The position numbers and the translations under genes were made by a program. Shown here piece after piece: positions 22,975-38,696 of a stretch of DNA of 64,000 bases; the first letter of the stretch is position 1, and every line of letters starts with the position of its first letter. Location of the stretch: the NCBI RefSeq assembly GCF_010389155.1, contig NC_057761.1, positions 44,130,213-44,194,212 of the forward strand. The letters run 5' to 3'. The stretch is from Erigeron canadensis (Eukaryota; Streptophyta; Magnoliopsida; Asterales; Asteraceae). The notes under the pieces are model-generated. The model saw only the letters and a list, made by a program, of their open reading frames with translations, made no database searches and was not told the origin of the DNA.

Positions 22975-23708
22975 GTATCACTTTATATTAAACTTTGTGT
23001 ATATAAAAGTGTTAAGATGTAGTTTCCGAATCTTTTCCTGCTGGTCCTTTGATGTGTTACCTAGTGAGATTCGAATAAATGGTTTGATTAAGACGCTTTT
23101 CGGACCACTAGGCCAAGAAGTGGTCGTTTAATTATTCATTTTATGTGTTTTGAATAATTGGTTATTTAGAAATTTGTAACTGTAGATTAATGGTTACTGT
23201 CTTTTAGTATGTTGGTTGTGAAATTTTTAATCTTTTTTATGTTATTTGTATGTTAGGTGATTTCTTGATTTAGGGCTCTTATGTTGTTTATATTAGCTTT
23301 GTATAAATTGATCATGGTTTTCTCATGTATGAAAGTTTGTTTTTTAGTGTTAAGACTTTGCTAATCTAACTTCATGAATTCGGTCGATTTTTCGAAACTG
23401 GTATTTGTAGTGTTTGGGATTTTGAGTTGGGGCAAAATTCTGTATTAAGTTAAATGTTACATATAGTTTTTGTTTTTAAAGTCAATGTTGGAAAACTTAT
23501 GTCTTGTTATGTAAACGTGGACACTTTGTATGGCCGCCAGGTCACCGTGTAAGAAATCCAGGCCCGACAATTGTCGGTCGTGTATATTTTGATATTAGAA
23601 TAAAATGTAGGAAATTGGACTTGATGATGATAATTTTAGAACTTGTAAAAACTTTCTAGTGTTTCTCTATTGCTGAATGTATTCATATGATTCTGTTAAC
23701 ATATTCAG
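22975..23708 (+). other. Probable intron in the 5' untranslated region of the aminotransferase gene
   Basis: A donor AAG|GTATCA at 22975 and an acceptor TATTCAG| at 23708 bracket 734 bp of T-rich sequence. The acceptor lies 35 bp before the start codon with no frame in between, so the exon before 22975 would be wholly untranslated. Inferred from splice-site quality and base composition; transcript evidence would decide it. Confidence 0.5.
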
Positions 23709-23743
23709 GCTAACAAGTGATTGAGAAATTTGAACCACAAATC

Positions 23744-28753
<5,010 letters not shown>

Positions 28754-29040
28754 GTCGTGCTTGTTTATCGATATACACTATGCTTGTATAGTTCACCCAC
28801 TCCGGCTATTGGGTGCTTTGTTATTATTTTACGTACTTTTGTGTATTCCCTCTATTGATTGATGTGTACACACTCGAAGTATCTTCATTCACGTCATCAT
28901 TAAATTAACCAAATTTCGTTTTCTTTATCGTTTATGTTTTATTTTTCGTTAATCTAATATATGCTTTAAAGTGATGGCAAGTTAATCGTTCTTATTTAAA
29001 TCTCACTTTGTGTTTTATAAAATTTAACATCCGATTATTT
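28754..29040. other. 3' untranslated region and flank of the aminotransferase gene
   Basis: AT-rich sequence after the stop codon with several AATAA-like signals. Nothing else seen. Confidence 0.4.
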
Positions 29041-29049
29041 TTTGTAAAG

Positions 29050-29235
29050 TTAGTTTCGATTTAGACGTATTGGATGTAATTTTAACCAGCAATTTGCTGG
29101 GCCTCCAACCCCTTTATCATGGAAAATACCTTGAGATGAGAAACTCAAGACTCGAACCTGAGACCTTGAGAAAAACTCACCATCGGGGTCCACATAGTGG
29201 ATTATCTTATTATTAGAATACAAACATCCTGCCAA
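29050..29235 (-). mobile_element. SINE-like fragment, minus strand
   Basis: On the minus strand CAGGTTCGAGTCTTGAG (near 29147-29161) is a good box B, preceded by a CCCCGATGGTGAG stretch. The fragment runs to CCAGCAAATTGCTGG. Box A is not clear. Confidence 0.4.
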
Positions 29236-29549
29236 ATTTATATTATAAAATTATTACATCATGTTGATTAATATAAATAAATTAAAAAAAGAGAATAAAA
29301 ATAATTGAACATGACAAGCACTTGGAAGCTATGAGATTGACATTCCTAAATTCTATATTATACGAGTATTTGTTTACATCTACCTAATAATTTCCGAGGT
29401 GTACGGAGTCCATGTAAACTACATTATATATTTTTCCCAAAGCTGAAATTTTGTGGAAAAAAAAAACTAGTAATATAGTTCTTGATATATTATTTTTAAA
29501 CGACATTTTATCCTATGCTTACTACTAAATTACATGTATGCTTGAAAAC

Positions 29550-29668
29550 CCAAACTCTTGAAAAAATCCTATTAATCCACGCATAAATGTGAGTAGTGAG
29601 ACTCGAATCTAAGTGGATATTCCTAAGGTTAAAGACCTTACCAATGAGTCACCAACCTCATTGTCAGT
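29550..29668 (-). mobile_element. tRNA-derived SINE head, minus strand
   Basis: On the minus strand GGTGACTCATTGGTAAGG resembles tRNA box A and TTAGATTCGAGTCTCAC resembles box B, about 40 bp apart, as in tRNA-related SINE heads. The body beyond is short. This is too degenerate to be a functional tRNA gene. Confidence 0.45.
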
Positions 29669-30074
29669 TATTAATATTTACACGAGGTCTAAAAAATTTT
29701 AAACTAAATCAACTCACTAATTGTACCGCCGAGGTCGCTCTTCTTTAATTTTCTTCTTTTAAAAAAAACCTTCTTTTAAAAAAAACCTTTTATGTTCAAA
29801 AAGAAATAGAAAATAGAAAGTTAATTTACAAGTAAATTAATGTATCTGTCTCAATCAAATTATTATTATTTTTATATTCATTATTTTAAAAGAAATACAA
29901 TAACAACTATTAATGTCGTACTCATTTTCAAACATATTTTATTTTTGAAAAGTCAAGTAACGAAATATGCACCATGTACCCTACGTAAGCAGTATTCCAC
30001 CACAATTAGATTACCCATCGGCTTACCTCGTAGAGCAATATCATTCCAGTATAATACCTTTATCCTAATCACTA

Positions 30075-30245
30075 CATGATCTGGGCTCTCCGAAAGATCG
30101 AACTCGTATCTTTATAACTTCACATGTGGGTTTAGGCTTCGTTGGTAACGGATAACTTAAAGAAAATTTTTTTGTGCTAAGTGAGGGATCGTACCTGAGA
30201 TCTAAAGATCATCAAGTGAGTCCTTTACTGCTAAGTTAACTTTTT
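30075..30245 (-). mobile_element. SINE-like fragments
   Basis: On the minus strand TTAGCAGTAAAGGACTCACT followed by CAGGTACGATCCCTC looks like a degenerate tRNA head. A second partial head sits just to its left. The boundary is uncertain. Confidence 0.35.
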
Positions 30246-30628
30246 GTTGATAATTTTAATTATAATGCAACAACAATATATAGTTTTAATTTACAACGAA
30301 GAATCTAATACATGTTTATTAGATTATTATAGTAAATAATTTGTTATGTTTTTATGTGACAGAATATATGATAATAGAATATAAATTTTGGGTGAATAAC
30401 ATAAATATGGTATAATAAATGTTAATAATCAATAACAAAATAGATTAAATACTTTATATAATTTGGAGTTTTGAAAAGAATTCAAACTTTAGATACTTTC
30501 TCTTCTCTTCTCATATATATTTTTTTTAATTTTGAAAATAAAAATTTTATTTTAAGGAGAAATTTAGTATATTTTGAAGAAGTTTTTTAACTCTTAATTT
30601 TTTTCCAAAAAGCTTATCTTTAATAGTA

Positions 30629-30866
30629 AGTAAGTAACGCCCAATGCCGTCTTACACAGGGTTTGGGTCCCAATACCTTGACGCTGTATGGGGGAGATTA
30701 AACTGTAGACAGCCTTACCCCTACCACGACGGTGTAAAGAGACTGCTTCTAGGTTCTATCTAAAGATAGAAAAGGACCTCCGGCCTTGCAAGGGATGAGG
30801 ATATAACCAATGACATCTGTCTCCAGATGCAAATATGTTAACCACTTGATCCAACCTTGCTGCTTT
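30629..30866 (-). mobile_element. SINE inserted in copy A of the F-box promoter duplication
   Basis: Read on the minus strand it starts AAGGTTGGATCAAGTGGTTA (box A), has GGTTATATCCTC as a degenerate box B, and contains GTAGGGGTAAGGCTGT, a block I associate with the widespread Au-type plant SINEs. It ends GGGCGTTACTTACTTACT. CTTTAAT flanks both sides. It is absent from copy B, so it inserted after the duplication, unless copy B lost it. Confidence 0.65.
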
Positions 30867-30901
30867 AATGATGTAAGATAAATATGTATTTTTTTAAAAT
30901 C

Positions 30902-31148
30902 TTTTTTCAATTATGTGGATAAGTCTTTCATCCAGTTCATTATATATAATTAACTTATAAAATTGAACGAATTGTATAAGCAACAAGCTGGATGCTAACG
31001 TGACACCATGTGACATCTGAGACGTGACCTAATCAGAGACTCTCACGTCAACATGTAGCCGGTTCCTTATACAATTCATTTAGTTTTGCTTGTTAATTAC
31101 ATATAATGAATCAGACAAAAAACTTATCCACATAATTAAAGAAAAAAA
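30902..31148. mobile_element. ~245-bp MITE in the F-box promoter (copy A)
   Basis: Terminal inverted repeats pair AATTATGTGGATAAGTCTTT with AAAACTTATCCACATAATTA-type sequence, and then ATTATAT(A/G)TAATTAAC. The non-coding centre carries TGACATCTGAGACGTGAC. An equivalent copy lies at 35106-35352, so the insertion predates the duplication. Confidence 0.7.
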
Positions 31149-31528
31149 ATAAAAGTTACATATATCTCCAATTCTCCATATACATAGTCATATACTTAAC
31201 CCAAATCAAATAAACATTTTTATAAAATACATTACATAAAATAAACAATTTTGTTAAACAAATATAAAATTACATTGCAGAAAATGAAATTCATTTAGAA
31301 AGTACCTTACATGACTCTAATCCTTTAGTTAATCCAACGACACTATTATATATAAGTAGTTTAGTACTAACTGATAAGCTTTCCCTCCACCCTCTCACCC
31401 AATTAATCACCCAAAACACACCACCAATTTTTTATATGTAGTAACCGCCATCCTCACAACCCAACCACCACCTTCCACCGTCGCCCGCCCCATAACACTC
31501 ACACACTCAAATCACCCTCCAATTTATC

Positions 31529-31640
31529 ATGAAGAACGAAAAGACCTGACCACACCGATCCGAAACCCCACATTTTTCCACCCTCCAATTCCCAATTAAA
31601 AACCCGACCCGATCCGAAACCCCACATTTTCCCACCCTCC
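31529..31640 (+). pseudogene. Broken 5' fragment of the F-box gene
   Basis: The start codon and next six codons match those of the F-box gene at 35746, but the seventh codon is TGA where the intact gene has TGG (tryptophan). The fragment then continues for about 90 bp, repeats a short internal piece (CCACATTTTCCCACCCTCCA type) and loses all similarity before the F-box domain. It cannot make an F-box protein. The upstream TATA box is intact, so transcription is possible. Confidence 0.8.
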
Positions 31641-31649
31641 AATTCCCAA

Positions 31650-31892
31650 TTAAGAACGAAAAGGAACTTGAACAAAATGTACGAAAGGGGGATTAGTGAA
31701 CTCACAGTGATCTGGTACAAGCACAATTTATAAGCACAGAGAACAAGCACAGAGATAGATAGGTTATATCTATCAAAATCCAAGCACTTCTTGATGGAAG
31801 CCTAAGTACATGTCATTGATCATAAATAAGTACGTATATTAGTTCATGTGATTAATTATTCACTGAAATGTCCTTGATAAACTGATGATTTG
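31650..31892. other. Unassigned sequence between the F-box fragment and a solo LTR
   Basis: AT-rich, non-coding; it contains an AGCACAGAGA/AAGCACAG short repeat. It could be the continuation of the truncated LTR at 33576-34531 on the other side of the inserted solo LTR, but I could not align it. Confidence 0.3.
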
Positions 31893-31897
31893 GCCCT

Positions 31898-33570
31898 TGA
31901 TGATCTTTGAACGTTTTGACTCAAAAAGAGTTTGAATGAACTTTAAGTACTCGAACTAGACTCGTTCTGAACGTCTTTGAATTCACACACATGTAATTAT
32001 AATGTTAATGAGTTGAACATGTCTTTAATAATGATCTTTAGTCTTAAGAACTTAATGTAGTTGTATATGGAACTTGCACTTTAATGATTAAGTTATGGAA
32101 CATGATCGTTTAGTTTTCTAGATGTACAAGATCGTATTGAGGCACGTGAATTGTTACGAATATGGATTTAGATGAACCAAGATCGTTTTTATAGTACAAG
32201 TTGGATCAAAATCGTTCTAGGGTACAATTTGAATCTGAATCATCCTAGGGTTACTAGCCAAGATCGTCCTAGGTTTTAAGTACAAGAGCGTCCTAGTTTT
32301 TAAGTACAAGATCGTCCTAGGTTTTAAGTACAAGATCGTTTTAGGTGTTTGAACAAGATCAAGATCGTTTCAAGTTACTTAGGTCAAGATCGTCCCAATG
32401 CTAGTTCAAGATCGTCTTAGGTGACTGAGTTCAAGATCGTTTCAATGTTCTAAGTCAGGATCGTTTTAGTAGACAAGATTCAAGATCAAGAACAAGTACA
32501 TGGTCATTACTAGCTCATGAACGATTGTTTGAGCGAAACCAATCTAAAAGATCAGTTACCCAATAAGTACATGGTTCTCAACCACAACCACGAAACAACA
32601 TCACAACACAACACAAGATCAAACGAGCAAGCACACTATGGTACCAAAAGGCTGACCTAGGACGATCTAGGCATCAAGATCGTCCTAGCAGGACCGTTTT
32701 GAGATCAAGAACAGGTACAAGCACGACAATAAGGTCTAGATCGATTTCCGGACTTGTTTGGACATAGCACTAGTACATATATACACAATAACATCATTTA
32801 CTAACACATTTACTGGTTTACAAGATCAATATATCACATGAACAAGTTGTGGCTTCAAGATCAAGTTGTACCTTCATATTCAAAAATGGTTTTTGTAGAT
32901 TACAGCATGTTATGACCCAAATTTGTTCACACAAATGTTGTTAAACACATTTAGACACAAACCCATTAATCATTAACACGATTTTCATTCAAAAATTGGA
33001 CTAAATCATCAAGAACATGAACTTGAAAAAGTACATTTTTAATTTGATCAAAAACCCATCAAATGTTGTTGTTACCTGTGAAATGATTCAAGAAGTATGT
33101 TTTGATTATCACAAGGATGCTAAAAGTACAAACGATTTCGATTTAATAATTCAAAATCAAGAGATGCTCTTGTGTGTGTTTTAAGGTTTTTTTGTGTGTG
33201 TTTTAGTGAGAGAGGTGAATAGTGGAAGAAGATGAATAATGTTGTTTCTCTCTCTAGGGTTTTCCATTCTTTTTTATTTATACCTTCCCATAATAAATGA
33301 ACTCAACAAATGCAAGGACTATTTGCGAACATTTTGAACTAGAACTTTTATGAACACGAACTTTTACGAACCGAACATTAATATTTCATCGCACTTAATC
33401 CTAAACTCGTCATATAAACCAAGATTTAAGATCAAAATGACCTTCATATAAGCACATAATTTGGTCTTAAGCACGTCAAGAACTTACATAGATTGAACTG
33501 TCTAGCCGTTCTAATGGCGATAGTACGATTCAAAGAACTTATTTAGAACATTTCTGAGACGGTTGTTACA
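31898..33570 (-). mobile_element. Solo LTR, 1.67 kb, with 5-bp target duplication
   Basis: On the minus strand it begins TGTAACAACCGTCTCAGAAA and ends AAGATCATCA, giving TG...CA termini. GCCCT flanks both sides (31893-31897 and 33571-33575). No coding sequence. It contains a cluster of about a dozen AAGATCGTCCTAGG-like motifs (32125-32480, with an inverted copy near 32655-32690). The target duplication is only 5 bp, so a chance match cannot be excluded, but position and termini agree. Confidence 0.65.
32259..32330 (+). repeat. Minisatellite: three 24-bp units within the LTR
   Basis: Three head-to-tail units at 32259-32282, 32283-32306 and 32307-32330, each CAAGATCGTCCTAG followed by GTTTTAAGTA. 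The middle unit differs at two positions. Less regular copies of the AAGATCGT core extend from 32125 to 32480. Confidence 0.85.
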
Positions 33571-33575
33571 GCCCT

Positions 33576-34531
33576 AGAGGTAAAGATAATTATATGTGAT
33601 TAGTTTAGGTGAAAGTTAGCCTAAGCTAATATAATTAATAAGTCTCGAGCATATGTAAAGTCTTGTGTGAAGCTTAACCCGTGCTAGTTCCAAGGAGCTA
33701 GTGCGTACGTGGTCATGTGGTTTGGGAATCATGATACCTCCCGTTGCATAGTTATGTTTGAATATTTCGGGTGGAGTAACTAACCACCAATGCGTAAAGG
33801 CATAAACGGTTTATTCAGTTGGATAGACATTGTCTTTCCTTAACGACGTCAATGGACCACCTTATGGTTTACCCATCATGTCGGGTGTGAGAACTCCATG
33901 TATGGTCTATGACCGCCTACACACAACCCCACATCCTCATGTAAGTGGCACAAGTCACTTAGCCTATGTCTAGGAAAATATATAAAGTAATGAACGAAAA
34001 ATATGAAAGAAAAGTTAGGCACATTAGGTATATGATGATCCTATTGTGTTATATGTTATGTATGTGATATTAACTCTTATGACACGTTTTTGTTAATATA
34101 TTATGAAATGGCAAATGTTTTCAAATCATGTTATCTTACTTAGCTAATTTATTAGCTAACACTTGTTCTTTTGAAAATGTTGTGCCTTCAGGATAAGCAA
34201 GCTTGAGCTAGGAAAAGATTAGTTTGGTGAGATGGGTAGAAGTAATAAAGAAGATTAGCATTAGACATTGAATGCTTAGACTTCACCTTTTAGCCGTTGT
34301 TTGGCTACTTTATTTATGATTTATGATGCATGTAATAATAATGGCATTTATGTTGGTGCCATGACTTGGATTTTACTTTTATTGTTTTGATGATTCACAT
34401 TAGTAACACCATTTATGAAAGATACCATCAGTTACGGATGGGGCAGTTTTTAAAGTGATCTTTTCCGCTACATTTTAAACGCCGTATGGCAAAGTTTTTC
34501 AAAATCCATGTTTTAAATGACGGGTGTTACA
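33576..34531 (-). mobile_element. Truncated LTR related to the 15.9 kb element, opposite orientation
   Basis: On the minus strand it starts TGTAACACCCGTCATTTAAA, as does the solo LTR at 15914. It shares blocks such as TTAGCTAATAAATTAG, GGTGGTTAGT(T/C)ACTCCACCC and CACGTACGCACTAGCT. Similarity ends about 1 kb in, next to the inserted solo LTR at 31898-33570. It is thus broken or interrupted; no internal retrotransposon genes are present. Confidence 0.7.
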
Positions 34532-34803
34532 TATATAGATATAGATTTTGTTTTTAACAAAGAAGATATATGAGTTTTGATTATTTTGAGGTATTGTGAT
34601 TTTCATGTGTTATCAATATATGTTTTTGTTGAAGATCAGTTGATCTAGTTGAATCTCTTCGTAGAATAAATTTTTTATTTTTTTTTTATTTTAAGATTAA
34701 AAATAAAGTTTGAGGAAGAAAAAGTAGTGTGAAAAGACCGTTTTACCCCTTACGTGACTGGCATGTGACCCACTTTTAATACTCCGTCAAGCTTCGTTAC
34801 CTA
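34532..34803. other. Unassigned AT-rich sequence
   Basis: Non-coding, with a long T/A-rich run near 34670. It separates the truncated LTR from copy B of the duplicated F-box promoter. Confidence 0.35.
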
Positions 34804-35829
34804 AATGTTAATCATCAATAACAAAATAGATTAAATACTTTATATAATTTGGAGTTTTGAAAAGAATTCAAACTTTAGATACTTTCTCTTCTCATTTTGA
34901 ATCCGGCGTCGGGACTGACGGGTTTTTTTAATTTTGAAAATGAAAATTTTATTTTAAGGAGAAATTTGGTATATTTTGAAGAAATTTTTTAACTCTTAAT
35001 TTTTTTTCCAAAAAACTTGTCTTTAATTATATAATAATATAGTTGTTTTAAGAAAAAATACATCACCTAAGTATTTAAGATGTATGTAGGGTTTTTTTTT
35101 AATTTATTTATCTTTTTTCAATTATGTGGATAAGTCTTTCATCCGGTTCATTATATATAATTAACTTATAAAATTGAACGAATCATATAAGCAACAGGCT
35201 GGATGCTAATGTGACACCATCTGACATCTGAGACGTGACACAATCAAGGACTCCCACGTCAACATCTAACCGGTTGCTTATACAATTCATTTAATTTTGC
35301 TGGTTAATTACATACAATGAACAAGACAAAAGACTTATCCACATAATTAAAAAAAATTAAAAGTTACATATATCTCCAATTCTCCATATACATAGTCATA
35401 TACTTAACCCAAATCAAATAAAGATTTTTATAAAATACATTACATAAAATAAACAATTTTGTTAAACAAATATAAAATTACATTGCAGAAAATGAAATTC
35501 ATTTAGAAAGTACCTTACATGACTCTAATCCTTTCGTTAATCCAACGACACTATTTATATATAAGTAGCTTAGTACTAATAACTAACTGATAAGCTTTCC
35601 CTCCACCCTCTCACCCAATTAATTACCCAAAACGCACCACCAATTTTTTTATATGTAGTAACCGCCATCCTCACAACCCGACCACCACCTTCCACCGCCG
35701 CCCGCCCCATAACACTCACACACTCAAATCACCCTCCAATTTATCATGAAGAACGAAAAGACCTGGCCACACCGATCCGAAACCCCACATTTTTCCACCC
35801 TCCAATTCCCAATTAAAAACCCGACCCGA
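34804..35829 (+). repeat. Duplicate (copy B) containing the working F-box promoter
   Basis: This is the partner of 30417-31625. It carries the same ~245-bp MITE (35106-35352), the same TATA box and leader, and then continues into the intact F-box gene. It lacks the SINE found in copy A, and has its own short variant at 34895-34925. Confidence 0.85.
35555..35745 (+). promoter_or_regulatory. Core promoter and CT-rich leader of the F-box gene
   Basis: TATATATAAG at 35557-35566 is a good TATA box about 180 bp before the start codon. It is followed by a pyrimidine-rich leader (CCCTCCACCCTCTCACCC near 35600-35618). The same arrangement is preserved in copy A at about 31348-31528. Confidence 0.6.
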
Positions 35830-38696
35830 ATCCATATGCACACCCACAACCCGACCCGAATCCACGACTTCCGATCCTCATCACGCCGTAATCAATCCGA
35901 CCACAACACCCGTGATTTCACAGCGTTACCGAACGACATACTAATAAAAATCGCCGCAAATTTCACACTACCAGACCTCAAAACGACGTCGTTGGTGTGC
36001 CAGTCATGGCGAGACGGGCTACGGCCGTTGCGAGAAGCCATGGTGTTTTTGAGGTGGGGGAAACGGTTTAAGCATGGGCGTGGCGGAGTCAAAGTGAATA
36101 TGGAGAAGGCTTTGGATTCTTTCTTGAAAGGGGCGGCGCGTGGGAGTACACTCGCCATGGTGGATGCTGGGTTGGTGTATTGGGAAATGGGAAAGAAAGA
36201 GAAAGGTGTTGAGTTATATAGAAAAGCTGCTGAATTGGGAAATCCTGCTGCCCAATGCAATTTGGGGATTTCTTTACTTCAAGGTATATCTATATATATT
36301 CCTATTCAGTCTATATTTCTATATGTATATGTGTAAGATATATGCTACTATATGGTTACGAAAAAAGGGCCCAGTTGGTGAGAAGGATGGGAAGGCTGTT
36401 GAAATATGTTTCAAGTTGTTTCTGTTGTTGAAAAATCAAATTTTGTGTCATATAATCGGTTCCGTGTTGAAAAATTTGGATTTTGCGGTCATCAAAATTG
36501 ATTTTCGTGCTAAAAGAATCTAATTTTTTTTCATAATAATGGGTTATTCATCATATATGTGGTGTCTTGTTCATCAGGTAATCGGTATTTTTTAGCTGAC
36601 GTATAATATAAGTCATCTAAGTTGTTATGTTTTCAAAACCTGTTCCATATCACTAGTTGCAACTTGCAAGTCATAAGAGTTATATGCACTGCAGTAGTTT
36701 GAGAAATCAGGTTACAATATATGCTATAAGGTTTTATTGTTGGTTATGAATTCTTGCAATCTAATCACCATTACCAGGGCTGTCTAGTTGAGTGCGAGTT
36801 TGTGAATTTTATGAAGAAGTTCCTTGTCGTGAATATTATTTAAATCTGTTTAGTTTTTGATGTTTTGTTCGTTTCAGGTATGATACTATGTTAGTTGTTT
36901 GATTGATGTATTTTGAAACTGCTTGGAATTATTATGGTAATTTTGTGGACATTAAGTGGTTGACCATGAATGATTTTTGTGTAATATGATATTCTGGTCA
37001 CTAAGATTTCTAGTGGTTGAGCTTGTGGAACAGAGCATGGTTTTAAAATCACTGTATTGTTGATTATGAACAAACTCTTGCATATTGTGGATTTTGTATC
37101 TACATTCTTTAAGCTAAAAGACTTGAGCTCATCAGCTTTGCAATGACTAGCACATATGTCTTTAATATGCTATCTTGTTCCACCATCTTGCTTAAATGTT
37201 TTATTTGTTGATTATATAATTATGGTCTAAACGGTTATCTTCTTTTGTTATTGAAAGGTATTATAGATGTATAAATTTTCAAACGTTTTACCTCGACAAA
37301 TGCAGCTGATCCGCCTAACGTGAAGGAAGCTGTTAAATGGTTACATCAAGCTGCTGTTGCTGGCAATATCCGGGGGCAGTACCAGCTCGCCCTATGTTTG
37401 TATCGGGATAGTGAAACGAACCAGAATCTGTCTGAGGCGGTATGCTGCTAAATTTTCATCTCTTATTCCATTATCATACTTACAGGCACTCTTCATTTTC
37501 TAGACCAAACTTCCATTTCTCCTTGCATTAAGTAAATAAGTCCATTATTGCATCTTAGTGTCTTCACCGATCATGCATTCAGAACTTACAAACGGTACAT
37601 GGACAAGACATATTAGACCTATTTTATTATGTTTAACATATGTTTGTCTCTTTGAATGATGTCGTTAAGTTTCAAGCAGTGACCTTCCTTTGTGTAAATA
37701 CAAAAATTCCACAATTTGTGAAGTAGTGATTTTTTTGTAGAGATGGATTCAGCATTCATGTAGTTCTGTCATGTATTTGAACAGGCGAGGTGGTATTTAA
37801 GAGCTGCAGAGGGTGGATGTGTACGTGCAATGTATTATGTATCATTGTGCTACTCTTTAGGGAGGGGATTCTCGCAAAACCATAAACAATCAAGGAAATG
37901 GATGAAGCTTGCTGCTGATCATGGACATAGAAAAGCTCAGTTTGAGCATGGACTCACTTTATTTTTGGTAACTACAACTACATTTATAAATAAATCACAA
38001 TGAGACAACCTATAGATGAGGCCTTTCTAGTTTAGGAACTGAGATGGGGGTTGGAAGTAGTATTCTCATACCTAAATCCAATCCAAAACTAAAATATGTT
38101 TCAAAGTAATTTTCTTCACCATCTGTAGGCTGTCTAACTGTGATGACAGTATCCTCCAAACCCGATTCGTTCCTTACTAAAAATAAATAAATTATGTTAA
38201 GGTGATGTGACCTGTCCATGCCGAGAAAATGGAAACGTGGCAGCTTACGTGCTGGTCACTTTGACCATGTAGATTACTTTATATGAAAACCTAATGGAAG
38301 TTCGAGTGTTTTATGAGTGCATTAATGAAACTTCGCGGCTGCTTTATTATTCTATCTTCTAGTTTGTTGAAGTGTATTTTAGAAGATGATCAAATGTTTA
38401 ATTGGACATTCTATTCTAGCGGGATGGAGGGAGTATTGTATCGGCTTGTTTTCAAATTCTGACCATCTCTTGTTTTTGAAGCTCTGTTCTTTCAGGCTGA
38501 CCTTGAGATTGTTGTACTTGATTAACAGGAAGAACAGATGCTGAAGGCTGTGGTATACTTGGAACTGGCGGAGCGTGGTGGTGAGACGGCAGCATCTCAT
38601 GTGAAGCGTGCTATACTTCATCAACTCCCACAATCTTCCAGAGAGCGTGCCCTCACTCTTGCTGACAATTGGCGTGCTCATACTTCATCCTATTGA
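35746..38696 (+). CDS. F-box protein with Sel1-like/TPR-type repeats
   Basis: Four exons: 35746-36283, 37306-37439, 37785-37967, 38529-38696, giving 340 residues. An F-box lies at about residues 58-92 (FTALPNDILIKIAANFTLPD, then CQSWRDGL). F-box proteins bind SKP1 and recruit targets to SCF ubiquitin ligases. Residues 110-320 hold Sel1-type repeats (AARGSTLAMVDAGLVYWEMG, AAELGNPAAQCNLGISLL, AAVAGNIRGQYQLALCLY, AAEGGCVRAMYYVSLCYSLG, AADHGHRKAQFEHGLTLF), a protein-binding solenoid that probably selects the substrate. The N-terminal 55 residues are basic and low in complexity. It matches my memory of Arabidopsis At1g70590 in architecture; the substrate is unknown. Confidence 0.93.

Larger units (their letters stand above)
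30417..31625 (+). repeat. Duplicate (copy A) of the F-box gene promoter and first codons
   Basis: This segment matches 34804-35829 almost base for base apart from a SINE insertion. The shared sequence includes the AATAACAAAATAGATTAAAT block, an internal MITE, the TATATATAAG TATA box, the CT-rich leader and the first part of the F-box coding sequence. Copy A is the degenerate one (broken reading frame, see 31529-31640). The copies are in direct orientation about 4.4 kb apart, with two LTRs between them. Confidence 0.85.

Noticed and set aside
29550..29668. A functional tRNA gene
   Set aside because: Boxes A and B are recognisable, but the acceptor stem and cloverleaf do not pair; a SINE head is more likely.
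31499..31783. Minus-strand frame with repeated NWELEGGKMWGFG
   Set aside because: It is the antisense shadow of the internally repeated F-box fragment and not a gene.
32259..32330. Regular repeats as a possible CRISPR array
   Set aside because: Units are directly head to tail with no unique spacers, in a plant LTR.
31898..34531. The two neighbouring LTRs as ends of one full retrotransposon
   Set aside because: Their sequences differ, they abut directly, and no internal coding region lies between them; a solo LTR next to (or within) a truncated one fits better.
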